64,000 bases of DNA. Source: Bin55 sp009840545 (lineage in GTDB: Bacteria > Pseudomonadota > Gammaproteobacteria > Pseudomonadales > Azotimanducaceae). The translations under genes and the position numbers were made by a program. Under the pieces are notes generated by a model. The model made no database searches, had not been told where the DNA came from, and saw only the letters and a program-made list of their open reading frames with translations. The first letter of the stretch is position 1, and every line of letters begins with the position of its first letter. Positions 25,501 through 33,844 of this stretch are shown here, piece after piece. The stretch is taken from contig OZ242357.1 of NCBI GenBank assembly GCA_965208815.1, forward strand, positions 124,001 to 188,000, given 5' to 3'.

Positions 25501-25918
25501 ACCCACCTGGGGACAGGGACAGTATTCCTCGCCAACCACTTCAGATTTATGGAATCGTAGACCAGACTCCCGTGCATACGGCAAGTTTCGCCGCACTACC
25601 ACCTGGATATGGGTCAGAGACCCGAAATCTATTCATACTGCTAGATTTGAAGCCGATATCCCCGAAGCGGCTTTGTGGCGGCTGGAGTATCACATGCCTT
25701 CGCCATGGTATCGACGACAAGACGCTCCAAGTTACCAACTGGTAGTAGAAAACGGTAATGAAACTTGGGATGTCGAATTGGAAGGTGAAACTCAACAGAT
25801 GGGTTGGAATGCGTTGGGTGAGTTCAATTTGCAAGCTGGCAAGGCCAAGGTAGATGTAGTCGGATCATCACGTCGCAGTACGATCTTCGCAGACGCAATT
25901 CGTTGGACCAAGAATTAG
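22514..25918 (+). CDS. Large membrane protein: ABC-2 permease-like plus M1-peptidase-like plus golvesin-like C-terminus
   Basis: 1134 residues from a TTG; an ATG at 22556 is an alternative start. The first ~290 residues hold six to seven membrane segments like an ABC-2 permease, including the cytoplasmic DASQRQERNRIDEVLDSKPV loop. Residues about 310-830 resemble the extracytoplasmic part of ABC permease/M1 aminopeptidase fusions (LNPGMTIDTVEI, YWYPVPG, EIALVEVPN), but no HExxH zinc motif exists where the peptidase site should be. The C-terminus has VDDLDPGF and a golvesin-like beta domain ending in ADAIRW. A paralogue lies at 60721-63999. No ABC ATPase gene adjoins it. A hairpin terminator follows. 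Confidence 0.7.
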   Translation: MSSLNLNPSKIAYVMAAELRTSRKLARFWTAVVALSVFSLFGYLLSCLILGYTAPYSPSIGASTPLYLLGGIDPTFFLAFQLAAVLLLFDASQRQERNRIDEVLDSKPVTNFEYLAGRVLGISLLLWLVVVLNVLVMECVGLVSNAIGFRYAEPIQLHSILNLLLLDTPATLLFWSSFVVFLSATLRIRFVTVVLAIAAMFAWFFLVLNVPYSLLSVVSASSNDSLFVSDLVPEFPHWQTLVVRLSTLVGALALVAAGALAMRRRDGASAKMVAAAASVALAVCAGSYTLSFWDNIRQFDALQEWREAHGSLAWSGSIDIQVMEGTVQIDPGRRLEIDLEVTLSVDAAAAKHLVFTLNPGMTIDTVEIDNQSVSHTFDDGLLQIRTPTPLELDSQHTMRVLAHGIPNPRFAYFDSAVDILTDTHVQARSVRLFGKDGSVFESNFVALMPGAYWYPVPGTVRGDFHATQSQSDFFSVDLSVHISSRNLQLVATGASSKADDGYKVSSSGPVPELALFAADYKKASIEVGDMVFSMYLHKRHTKNLNLLDGLGEELKSQIQVWLEPFTEYGLTFPHDEIALVEVPNRLRTVGGGWRMDTLSALPGVVLMKAQGFPRTQFNLALEFAGRQRSPEEVATWHVELLSQYFAMGLGSDNLWSTVAEQMWSHSTAASGQYAAALDQLVLKLLASPTKTPSGFFSVYSTFHVANTTAVSPYTLMYGSDPEGWTPSEFETREEEIRYGVRPSLWRHMESNGLSGLPSSHGFRRDLELMLLKSSLIATGLLSANDWEQIASWLSDFRHRFAGQNYTYDDLIVSAQEHNISIHPFLTDWLHESRLPAFVTSPVTVARISDDEQGNPRYQSSITVRNVGSVPGFIRVRYGGAGRTRGIHIEADSAKTVTVTTPSMWDSLFVMPHLSLNHLPFSVASSSGSVQEQPNAESAPVEQQSDWTPKEEGIVVDDLDPGFTVFQPSPDVRPSANIGPFDWFREHRLEVELEGGIPTWGQGQYSSPTTSDLWNRRPDSRAYGKFRRTTTWIWVRDPKSIHTARFEADIPEAALWRLEYHMPSPWYRRQDAPSYQLVVENGNETWDVELEGETQQMGWNALGEFNLQAGKAKVDVVGSSRRSTIFADAIRWTKN

Positions 25919-25950
25919 CAGCGCGGCGGAAGCTGGACTACTCTATTCGA

Positions 25951-25975
25951 AGTGGGGGAAAGCTCCCACTCTTTT
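25951..25975 (+). terminator. Rho-independent terminator after the large membrane protein gene
   Basis: AGTGGGGG and CTCCCACT form an 8-bp stem with one G-T pair and loop AAAG, followed by CTTTT. It lies 33 bp after the stop codon. Confidence 0.6.
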
Positions 25976-26287
25976 CCCATGGATACGGTAAACCAACGGA
26001 CTTGCCGAGTGCTTGGTCGAACCCAAAACGAGAAAACTCACTCTACCTCAAACACGCGACACAGTTCTATTTCTCGCTCAGTCAAGAATAGTCGTCCTTC
26101 ACTCTTGGACTGATACTGGCGCGAAGCTTTCCTGCGAATAGGTCAGATTGCTCGAACAGCGCAAATCCACTTTCTCTTCTTAGTGCTGACCCTCTAATGC
26201 TTCTTCATCGTCGCTCTGGCATTTCCAATTTCAAGCAAAGGACCACAGGCTGGCGCTCATGTTTTGAAAAAAACATCACTGAAAATG
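25976..26287. other. Gene-free region before the ardC-like gene
   Basis: About 310 bp with no coding frame. It turns AT-rich toward the strong promoter at 26288. Confidence 0.5.
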
Positions 26288-26317
26288 TTGACATAAAATT
26301 ATTTATTGTGATATAAT
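26288..26317 (+). promoter_or_regulatory. Near-perfect sigma-70 promoter of the ArdC-type gene
   Basis: TTGACA (26288-26293) and TATAAT (26312-26317) are both exact consensus hexamers with an 18-bp AT-rich spacer. Transcription would start near 26324, leaving a leader of about 134 nt before the ATG at 26458. Confidence 0.8.
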
Positions 26318-26457
26318 GTATTATGTATGGCTTTTCGTTTCACAAATCGACTTTTCCGGCGGATAAATTTCGAACAAAAATGCGGTTTTCGCTTGACAAA
26401 CCACGGCACAGCTGCGACGAAAGGGCAACATCAGCGTTTAAGCAAAGGAGACTGAAT

Positions 26458-27345
26458 ATGGTGAACCCCAATCATTACAAACTCAGAACCAATCCACAAG
26501 AAATTGCGGACTTCTTGTTGGACGAACTGACAAAGAAAGTGCCCCCTTGGAAGCCGGGATTTGAGAAATCATTCGTGAGGTCTTTTCCTCACAATGCCGC
26601 CACCAACCGAAGCTATGGCGGATGGTTCAATGTGTTTGTCCTTATGTTGACGATGAGGGCACTCAAAACGTCTGATGGCGGATTTTTGACGGGGCTCCAA
26701 GCAGAGAAATTGGGAGTGAAAATCAACAGCGACGCTATCCCAAACGTGATCACCTATTCCGATGGAGTTAGTCGTTTTCAGAAGAGTTACTGCGTCTACA
26801 GCGTTGTTCAGACGACAGGTTTCGAGCGAATGCCAACCCCAATACATCTATGGGACCCCAATACGAGGGCCGAAGACACGATAATGCGCTCAGGTGCTCG
26901 AATCATGCATGACAGAAGTCTTGATGTTCCCCACTACGACTTCTACGACGACCTGATAATCGTTCCAAACCGTGATCGCTTTTGCGATTCCGGATCGTAC
27001 TATCGAGTTGTGTTGCATGAACTTGCTCATTGGACAGGTCACTCTTCAAGATTGGATAGAGAGCTTAGGGAGGTGTCCTGGGACACAGCAGGCCGTGCAC
27101 GAGAGGAATTGCGAGCCGAGATAGCCAGTTACCTATTGGGATTGGAATTTGGCATCGGGCATGATCTTGGTCAAAACTTGGCTTACTTGGACCATTGGAA
27201 AGGATTCTTGGTTTCCAATATCGAAGAGATTCAGGATGCCGTGGCCGCAGCCATGAAGATCTGCAGGTTCATAAAGAATTTTGACCCTGTGTCAAAGCAA
27301 CCAAAGAATCGAAAACCGGCACAGCCAGTCGCCGCAGCTTTGTAG
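26458..27345 (+). CDS. ArdC-type antirestriction protein (ssDNA-binding N-domain plus zincin metallopeptidase)
   Basis: 295 residues from the ATG at 26458, chosen for the AAAGGAG seven bases upstream; a longer frame from 26323 lacks a site. Residues about 1-120 match the ArdC N-terminal ssDNA-binding domain (PPWKPGF, then RSYGGWFNVFVL). The C-terminal part has the zinc motif HELAHWTGH and the later glutamate region EELRAEIASYLLG. ArdC proteins are usually carried by plasmids and conjugative elements and protect incoming DNA from restriction. Here no conjugation or partition gene is nearby. It is driven by a consensus promoter with a long leader. Confidence 0.82.
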   Translation: MVNPNHYKLRTNPQEIADFLLDELTKKVPPWKPGFEKSFVRSFPHNAATNRSYGGWFNVFVLMLTMRALKTSDGGFLTGLQAEKLGVKINSDAIPNVITYSDGVSRFQKSYCVYSVVQTTGFERMPTPIHLWDPNTRAEDTIMRSGARIMHDRSLDVPHYDFYDDLIIVPNRDRFCDSGSYYRVVLHELAHWTGHSSRLDRELREVSWDTAGRAREELRAEIASYLLGLEFGIGHDLGQNLAYLDHWKGFLVSNIEEIQDAVAAAMKICRFIKNFDPVSKQPKNRKPAQPVAAAL

Positions 27346-27443
27346 AAACGGAACTGTCGATTCAAGTCGTGGCTTTGTTCGAATCGCAAGCGGACAAACC
27401 GTTTTGGATTAATATCTCATGGATTCAATCGAGCACACTTCAC

Positions 27444-28382
27444 ATGGACTACTTGACTCTCATTATTGCCGGAGTAATTCTTCTGTTGGCATTGGTCGTA
27501 ATACTTCGATCGATCCGCGTAGTGCCTCAAGGATTTCACTGGACGGTGGAGCGATTCGGCAAGTACACACGAACTATTACTCCTGGCTTGAATTTTCTAA
27601 CACCGATTGTTGAAGCCGTCGGACAGAAGTTCAACATGATGGAACAGGTGCTGGACATTCCAGCCCAAGACGTGATTTCCGCTGATAACGCATTGGTGCA
27701 AACCGACGCGATTTGCTACTTCCAAGTACTGGACGCTGCAAAGGCCGCCTATCAGATCAACGATCTTCAATTGGCAACAAGAAACTTGGTAATGACCAAT
27801 ATTCGTGCGGTGCTCGGTTCGATGGAACTTGATGAAATCCTCTCAAATCGAGACAGAATCAACATTGAACTGTTGAAAAAGGTTGATTTGGCCACTGATC
27901 CGTGGGGTACGAAAGTAACTCGAATCGAGATTCGAGATGTAACGCCGCCGCAGGACCTAGTAAACGCCATGGCTCAGCAAATGAAAGCAGAGCGCGAGAA
28001 GAGAGCTCAGATTCTCGAGGCAGAAGGTGAGCGAGAAGCAGCGATACAGGTGGCAGAAGGACAGAAGCAAGCCGAAATTCTGAGAGCAGAGGGTGAACTC
28101 CAAGCATCGATTCGCGAAGCGGAAGCTCGGGAGCGACTGGCTCAAGCAGAGGCAGAAGCAACAAAAATGGTGTCAGACGCGATCGCACAAGGCGACAGTC
28201 GCGCCATCAATTACTTTGTTGCACAGAAATACGTTGAAGCTCTAGGACAATTGGCCGAGTCAAACAACAACAAAGTGATGATGATTCCTCTGGAAGCATC
28301 TAGTGTTATTGGATCCATTGCAGGTATTGGAGAAATCGCCAAGGACTTTGTTGGAAAGGACTCAACAGGGACTGGGAGGTAG
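27444..28382 (+). CDS. SPFH/band 7 membrane protein (QmcA/stomatin-like)
   Basis: 312 residues from the ATG at 27444, which places the membrane anchor (LTLIIAGVILLLALVVIL) at the N-terminus as in QmcA; the frame is open further upstream. The SPFH domain follows (IRVVPQGFHWTVERFGKYTR, then PGLNFLTP and VTRIEIRDVTPP), then a long Glu/Ala-rich coiled coil (about 180-260). Such proteins oligomerise into membrane microdomain scaffolds and are linked to membrane protein quality control. The stop is two bases before the nfeD-like start, so the two form an operon, as is usual for this pair. Confidence 0.9.
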   Translation: MDYLTLIIAGVILLLALVVILRSIRVVPQGFHWTVERFGKYTRTITPGLNFLTPIVEAVGQKFNMMEQVLDIPAQDVISADNALVQTDAICYFQVLDAAKAAYQINDLQLATRNLVMTNIRAVLGSMELDEILSNRDRINIELLKKVDLATDPWGTKVTRIEIRDVTPPQDLVNAMAQQMKAEREKRAQILEAEGEREAAIQVAEGQKQAEILRAEGELQASIREAEARERLAQAEAEATKMVSDAIAQGDSRAINYFVAQKYVEALGQLAESNNNKVMMIPLEASSVIGSIAGIGEIAKDFVGKDSTGTGR

Positions 28383-28384
28383 TC

Positions 28385-28825
28385 GTGGAACTGACTCCTG
28401 CACTCATATGGCTGGGTATCGGTGTAGTACTTGGGATTATTGAAGTTCTAGGGGCTAGTGGATTCTTGATTGGGGCAGCCGTTGCGGCGATCGCGATGGC
28501 ATTGGCCACATGGATTTTTCCGGGTTTGGAAGTGGTCCCGCAAGTCATCATCTTTGCAATTGCGGCTACGGGTGCCACCTTCATTTACTTTAAATTCTTC
28601 CGTTCTACGGATCCTCGACCGGGAGTCGATTTGCACGACAAGGTGGCGACCATGGTCGGTCAACAATTTACGCTTGACGATACGCTGACAGCCAATAGCG
28701 AGACGAAGACCCGCATCGGCGACACGCTTTGGACAGTTCGATCCAATGTGGACATTCAAAAGGGAACCAAGGTGCGAATTGTTGGGGGAACTCAGCAGAC
28801 CATAGATGTCGAGAGTGTCGCATAA
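28385..28825 (+). CDS. NfeD-family membrane protein
   Basis: 146 residues from a GTG. Three to four membrane segments fill the first ~75 residues (WLGIGVVLGIIEVLGASGFLI region), followed by the C-terminal OB-fold domain (GDTLWTVRSNVDIQKGTKVR, then IVGG). It is the short form without a serine protease domain. NfeD proteins partner with the adjacent SPFH protein. No other gene follows in the operon. Confidence 0.88.
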   Translation: MELTPALIWLGIGVVLGIIEVLGASGFLIGAAVAAIAMALATWIFPGLEVVPQVIIFAIAATGATFIYFKFFRSTDPRPGVDLHDKVATMVGQQFTLDDTLTANSETKTRIGDTLWTVRSNVDIQKGTKVRIVGGTQQTIDVESVA

Positions 28826-29225
28826 AGCAAAACGGGAAACTGCCCAATTCCCAGTTGCACTGAATGATTGTGCAAATTTACTGTGCAAGTGGCATGTACT
28901 CGGCATGAATCCATGAGTGGAGAAGGGTTAGAGAATCGATAGGGAAGCATATGAATGGTGACTGACTCCCGCGACCGGAGCGCTTTGACCCACCGATAGG
29001 GCTGCCTTCTTGATCGAGTTCTCAAGATGCTGCTTGACTACAGTCGGTATACGACAATCTTTTTTGACTATCCAACAACTACTAACAGACTAAACGCTGG
29101 CCAGTTCACTACGGTTAACCATAGAGCGCTAGGCATAACGCGCCCGCCAATCAGCCCACACTAAGATAAGTGTCAGTAGTGCTGAGACATGTCGAAGTTC
29201 CTTCTTGTGGAAGGCTTCACTGGCA
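28826..29225. other. 400-bp region between nfeD and the sigma factor gene
   Basis: I see no coding frame. Small inverted repeats occur (for example TTGCAC/GTGCAA near 28855-28875), but there is no clear terminator. The promoter of the sigma-led cluster should lie here. I could not recognise a convincing ECF-type promoter, so autoregulation is open. Confidence 0.4.
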
Positions 29226-29843
29226 ATGCGACCCTTTACCCTGGCTGTGCATCTTCTGTATATGGCTGGATTTGCTCAAGTATTTGCTCAACCCAACGTG
29301 GTACGTGACCTTGCTAAAGGAAAACGTGCCGCTCAAGAGTCTATCTATAGAGACTTTTCCAAGCCTGTATATAGCATGGCACTTCAAATACTTCAAGACG
29401 TACAACTCGCGGAAGATGTAACTCACGATACATTTGTAGACGTCTTTAAGAAGACGTCCAAACTCAAGAACCACTCATCATTCAAAGGGTGGATCAGAAA
29501 GATCGCAGTAAATCGATGTCTGATGACGTTACGTTCCCGTACGTATGGAAATTCACTAACAGAAGACCTCCAAACTCTAACGGAAAAACCTGAATCCATC
29601 GATCACGAAAGTGCCATCGACATAGAACACGCTTTGCAGGAGTTGGCACCAACTACACGAATGATTGTTTGGTTGTACATAGTCGAAGGCTACACGCATG
29701 GAGAAATTGGAGAGCTCTTTGAGAAATCGCCAAGCTACTCGAAGTCTCAAGTAAGCCGCGCGTTGGTCAAACTTCGTGAATCCAAGCACGGTAACCCAGT
29801 AACAAACAACCACTCAACTTGCTCTGCAACGGGGATAAGGTGA
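29226..29843 (+). CDS. ECF-type RNA polymerase sigma factor
   Basis: 205 residues from ATG 29226 (GGAAGG eleven bases upstream); TTG 29205 and ATG 29262 are alternatives. Region 2 runs from about residue 38 (YSMALQILQDVQLAEDVTHD, then TFVDVF and FKGWIRKIAVNRCLM), and region 4 from about residue 140 (LAPTTRMIVWLYIVEGYTHG, then EIGELF and QVSRALVKLRES). There is no sigma 1 or 3 region, as expected for ECF factors. The stop TGA overlaps the next ATG (TGATG), so it is coupled to the following membrane protein, the usual arrangement of a sigma with its anti-sigma. It probably controls the helical-repeat genes downstream. Confidence 0.85.
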   Translation: MRPFTLAVHLLYMAGFAQVFAQPNVVRDLAKGKRAAQESIYRDFSKPVYSMALQILQDVQLAEDVTHDTFVDVFKKTSKLKNHSSFKGWIRKIAVNRCLMTLRSRTYGNSLTEDLQTLTEKPESIDHESAIDIEHALQELAPTTRMIVWLYIVEGYTHGEIGELFEKSPSYSKSQVSRALVKLRESKHGNPVTNNHSTCSATGIR

Positions 29844-31822
29844 TGCAAGACACAACGAAAGAACACGAAGCTCAGATCTCTGAAGAAATGTCGAGACTTT
29901 CAGAGTTGTCTCCTCATGATCGTGTAAGGGACCGGATATTTGAATCTGTTGAACACGATAAGCGTCGAATCAAGAATGTTCGAAACATATCCATAGGCAC
30001 GTTTCTGGTAGTTTTCACGTTCATTGGAATTGGCTACTTGATGATCCTTCAAGATTCAGAAGATGAACTGAAGACCAACAGTCAATCCTCGAGTCTAGCT
30101 GAGTCAAGCAGCAAAGACGTACCTGAGTCTTTCCCTGCGCTTCAGCCTCTTTCGAAAATCTTGGAAATACCATCACGTTTCAACAGACGTTCCGCAATGC
30201 ATCGCTTTGTCGCTACTTCTGACGCTCCGGCATTGCGTGATCTGTTGAAGCAGTCGGAGGCAATAGGTAACAGGCAACTTCGAGAAGAAGTGCAAGAGGT
30301 TGTTGTTCTGAAACTCGCATCACTTGATGAGATGGATACGATCGCGTATTTCGAGGGCATGGAGGACGACCGGCGCAGTTCGTTGACGAAACTGGTCTTT
30401 CAGGAAAGATCACTCTTGGACTTGGATGACTCGATCGCATTCGCAGAAGGCCTGGATGCGCTTGGTAGGACGGCGGCTATGAAAGGCATAGCTGACATGC
30501 GCGAGGACTTGTCCATGGATCGATGGAACGCTATCGCAGCAAGACTAGTGAATCAAAAAGAAGCCAACAACATCAGGGCAGAGTCGATGGCCCGCGTAGC
30601 GATCGAAGATCCCGATGAAGCGCTACAGTCATTCCTGTCGAATTATGGAGGCGAGCTTTCCGAAGATGCTCAAATCCGCTTGTTCGAGCACATTTCGCGC
30701 GCCCTGATCAACAAGCATGGCCCACGTTCCGCTCTCGGTCGGGTGGATCAAGCGATTGGGAGTAGCCAATATCGAGGGCGCGTACTCAACGTATTTTTCG
30801 ACGAGCTGCGAAAGGACGATCCAGAATTAGCAGTGCAGCTGGGAGTCGAAATGAGCCACGGTGAGGACGAACTGGTCGTAGGGGGCGTTGTCCTTGGTTG
30901 GGCCTTCTATGATCCTCTGGGCGCGCTGAAAGCCGCATTGTCAATTCAGGAGGTGGAGCAACGCAATATAGCGCTCCAGGCGTTTCCGCTCTCCGGTGCA
31001 GCCGAAGACATTCCTGAGCAAATTATTGCAACTCTTAGCAATTACCCCGTCGAAGGCACAAGTTCGAACGAAGGCGTAGGTCTCATTATCAGAAGAGCTG
31101 TTCGCGCACTGGCAAAAAAATCTCCAGAAGATGCCGTCCGGCATTTCTATCTCATCCCCAACGAAGCCGAGCGGCTGGAGTTAGCTAAGGACGTTGCGAA
31201 GACGTGGTCGCGTTCTGATGTCCGGTCCGCCTTGAACTGGATAAACACGAGCGATGAAGTCCAAGAGCTTCGACAAAGATTGATTCCTGTTGCCATTAGG
31301 GAGCTTGTCTACGAGGATCCCCAGCTAGCGCTGCAGACCGCTCTCGAGCTGGAGACTCAAGACCACGGCATCGGTCCAGAAGCGGGTGTCATAGAGGAAT
31401 TGGCCAAGATTGACGTAGAAACTGCGTTGGGTATGTTGCGCAATGCTCGGAACGAGGAGACACTTCTTTCCGCAGCTCAGTCAATCGGAAGATCGCTCAT
31501 ACAAGACGGAGACTCACAGCGTGCGATGGAAATTGCCAAGGAACTGCCCGAATCGAGCCAAGAAGCTTACTTTGAGAGTCTATTGTCGAATTGGGTTTGG
31601 AATGATGGATTTGGTTTGTTTGAGTCGTTCCATCGACTTCCTACAACAGAAACACGAAAAGCAGCCGCACGTTCACTGCTCACGAGTCAACGATCGATGA
31701 ATGGAATTCGGCTGACTGAAGAGCAAGAAGAGAAGGTTCTATCTTTCCTTTCCGAAGACGAGCTAGCGGAAATGCAATCCTCGTCAGATGAACCACAAGA
31801 CTGGGAATATGTGCTGTTTTAG
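29843..31822 (+). CDS. Type A1 helical-repeat membrane protein, probable anti-sigma-like regulator
   Basis: 659 residues from the ATG overlapping the sigma stop. Residues 1-48 are charged and cytoplasmic, residues 49-69 form one membrane segment (GTFLVVFTFIGIGYLMIL), and residues 70-659 are periplasmic. This is the topology of a membrane anti-sigma factor, but the cytoplasmic part shows no zinc HxxxCxxC motif. The periplasmic part is a row of helical repeats with units such as GWAFYDPLGALKAAL, TWSRSDVRSALNWI and LVYEDPQLALQTAL. It is homologous to the gene at 33845 along its length and more distantly to 31871 and 35653. I know no named family. The sensor role is inferred from the order of genes. 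Confidence 0.75.
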   Translation: MQDTTKEHEAQISEEMSRLSELSPHDRVRDRIFESVEHDKRRIKNVRNISIGTFLVVFTFIGIGYLMILQDSEDELKTNSQSSSLAESSSKDVPESFPALQPLSKILEIPSRFNRRSAMHRFVATSDAPALRDLLKQSEAIGNRQLREEVQEVVVLKLASLDEMDTIAYFEGMEDDRRSSLTKLVFQERSLLDLDDSIAFAEGLDALGRTAAMKGIADMREDLSMDRWNAIAARLVNQKEANNIRAESMARVAIEDPDEALQSFLSNYGGELSEDAQIRLFEHISRALINKHGPRSALGRVDQAIGSSQYRGRVLNVFFDELRKDDPELAVQLGVEMSHGEDELVVGGVVLGWAFYDPLGALKAALSIQEVEQRNIALQAFPLSGAAEDIPEQIIATLSNYPVEGTSSNEGVGLIIRRAVRALAKKSPEDAVRHFYLIPNEAERLELAKDVAKTWSRSDVRSALNWINTSDEVQELRQRLIPVAIRELVYEDPQLALQTALELETQDHGIGPEAGVIEELAKIDVETALGMLRNARNEETLLSAAQSIGRSLIQDGDSQRAMEIAKELPESSQEAYFESLLSNWVWNDGFGLFESFHRLPTTETRKAAARSLLTSQRSMNGIRLTEEQEEKVLSFLSEDELAEMQSSSDEPQDWEYVLF

Positions 31823-31870
31823 AACCCTTGGTTCCAGCTTTGCGGACGTAGATTGACACAGGACCGTTTC

Positions 31871-33712
31871 ATGAATTCCTCCACCAAACAACAGAATCGG
31901 CCTCAGGCGATGAGAGTGCTGCCCCTTAGGAAGTGTTCTCTTAAAGGACTGAACTTCGTGTGTTCGTTGGCGGTTGTTTCCGCAGTCGGATGTATTTCTT
32001 ACTTGTTCAGCTCTTCATTCATTGGAGGAATCGGGGAGGGCGTTGCCTTCGCAAACGAGACCCCCGAACAGCCGGTGTCCGAGCTCGACCAGCTCCAGCT
32101 TCTGAACGGTCGCTTTGAGCGAAGGTTGGCCCTCTACAGGATCCTGGAGGATGCAGACGAGAGCAGCCTCAACGAAATATTCGACAGTTCCAAGCACCTC
32201 AGTCCTAGCGGTCTTCAGCTTGAGGTCGAATCGCTGGTTGCTGAGAAGTGGTCGACGATCAATCCTCGTGCCGTTTTAGCCAAGATTTCAGATCTTCCCG
32301 AACTTCGCTTTCGACACCTGGTCGAGGTGATCTACGATGAGTGGATGCGCGCCGACAGGAGTGAGGCTATCGGATTCGCCAGTCGATGGAGCCAGCACAA
32401 AAAGCAAATAGTTTTCGAGAGCGCAGTGCTTCCTCGAACCGATCTGGGGTTAGGAGAGAAGCTGGAAATAGGAAGACAACTTGACATTCAGTACATCGCG
32501 AGCTCTCTCCTTGAGGAGCAAGCGGAGAGCGCTCCCATTAGCGATGCCGAAGAGTACTGGAAGTCCTTTCATGCAAAGCACAGGAACGCCTTTTCGGACT
32601 TGCGTGGAGATCAATTAAGCAACATTGCTCAAAGCCTGGTCGCGGAAATGGGAGCAAAGGCTTTCCATCTGGTAGACGAGACCACAGAGAACGTTGATGA
32701 CAAGAATCGGATACTCCCCTTGATTGCCACCCGAATCGCTTCAGCCGATCCGAGGGTAGCCTTTGAATTGGTCGTTGATCGGAAGAGAGACGAAACCGGA
32801 ATGCTATGGAGAATCGTTAGTGGGTGGGCTGCAGCTGAACCCAAAGACGCATTTGAGGCAGTCTCCCAAATCGTGAATAGCAACAAGCGTCGCTACATGC
32901 AAGAAACAGTAATTGGTCTATGGACTAGGAAGGGAAGTCCCACCGAATTGCTGGAAAGACTGAACGAATTTCCTCATGATTTTAGAAGCATGGTCCGGGA
33001 GAAGGCTTTAGAGTCCCTTGGTAGCTCTTCTCCCGAAGAAGCGCTCGAAAAGACACAAGCGGTACAAGATGCTACTGTCAGGAATCGTCTCGAGAATTCC
33101 ATTGTGGTTTCCTGGGCGAAGAGGGACGCGTCAGCTGCATTGGCTTGGGTGCGTTCGGAGACCTCAGTTCAGTACAAGAGAACTCGGCTAATGGCCGACA
33201 TTCTGAGTGGCATGGCACGCAAAAATTTTGATCTGGCCTTGGAAACTGCTTTGGCAGAGCCGGTCGACGAATCCGGCGTTGGACTGGAGGCATCGGTCAT
33301 ACGTGGAGTTGTGCCGCTTCCTCCCGATGTTGCGCAAGAACTCTTATCGAGGATGCGCAATGAGCAAACGAAGCTACGTGGAATGCTCTCTGTCGGCGCC
33401 GGATTCCTGCAATTGGGCGACAGGGAGAGCATTGACAGAGCTTGGAGCTTGTCAGAACTTCTCAGGTCGGAAGAGGACCGCCATCGCTACCTTCGGTCGC
33501 TCGTTTTCGGCTGGATACGCTACGGGCAAGAGCAGGACCTCTACCGTCGCATCGATCAGTTTCCCACTGAAGAGCTCAGGCGACATACTGCACAAATGCT
33601 AATAACCAACGAGAGTGACAAATTTACTGATAACCAATTGGAGAGGCTCAATTCTTATCTTGTCGACGAAACGGAGGAAGCGTCTGACGAGCAGTCATCT
33701 GAACTCCAATAG
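31871..33712 (+). CDS. Type B1 exported helical-repeat protein
   Basis: 613 residues from ATG 31871 (AGGA eight bases upstream). A basic N-terminus and hydrophobic segment (about 28-48) end near AFANE, so the protein is exported or anchored to the inner membrane. The rest is all-helical with recurrent units such as VAEKWSTINPRAVLAKI, VSWAKRDASAALAWV and ARKNFDLALETALAEP. It lacks the cytoplasmic segment of A1. The closest relative is the gene at 35653, with which it shares PVDESGVGLEA and LRSEEDRHRYLRSL-like stretches. It lies 48 bp after A1. The function is unknown. Confidence 0.72.
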   Translation: MNSSTKQQNRPQAMRVLPLRKCSLKGLNFVCSLAVVSAVGCISYLFSSSFIGGIGEGVAFANETPEQPVSELDQLQLLNGRFERRLALYRILEDADESSLNEIFDSSKHLSPSGLQLEVESLVAEKWSTINPRAVLAKISDLPELRFRHLVEVIYDEWMRADRSEAIGFASRWSQHKKQIVFESAVLPRTDLGLGEKLEIGRQLDIQYIASSLLEEQAESAPISDAEEYWKSFHAKHRNAFSDLRGDQLSNIAQSLVAEMGAKAFHLVDETTENVDDKNRILPLIATRIASADPRVAFELVVDRKRDETGMLWRIVSGWAAAEPKDAFEAVSQIVNSNKRRYMQETVIGLWTRKGSPTELLERLNEFPHDFRSMVREKALESLGSSSPEEALEKTQAVQDATVRNRLENSIVVSWAKRDASAALAWVRSETSVQYKRTRLMADILSGMARKNFDLALETALAEPVDESGVGLEASVIRGVVPLPPDVAQELLSRMRNEQTKLRGMLSVGAGFLQLGDRESIDRAWSLSELLRSEEDRHRYLRSLVFGWIRYGQEQDLYRRIDQFPTEELRRHTAQMLITNESDKFTDNQLERLNSYLVDETEEASDEQSSELQ

Positions 33713-33844
33713 AAAATCTAACGAGCGGGCTGTCTGGGGCTTTCCTTGAGGCTTTGAAGGTAATGGTGTGATGCAGACCGGCCATTCCTTTATAGAATTC
33801 CCAGACTTCGCTGCACTCGAACTCGTTCCACCCGGAGTCATCGT

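Noticed and set aside
22514..25918. Active M1 aminopeptidase
   Set aside because: No HExxH motif in the peptidase-like region; the same is true of the copy at 60721-63999.
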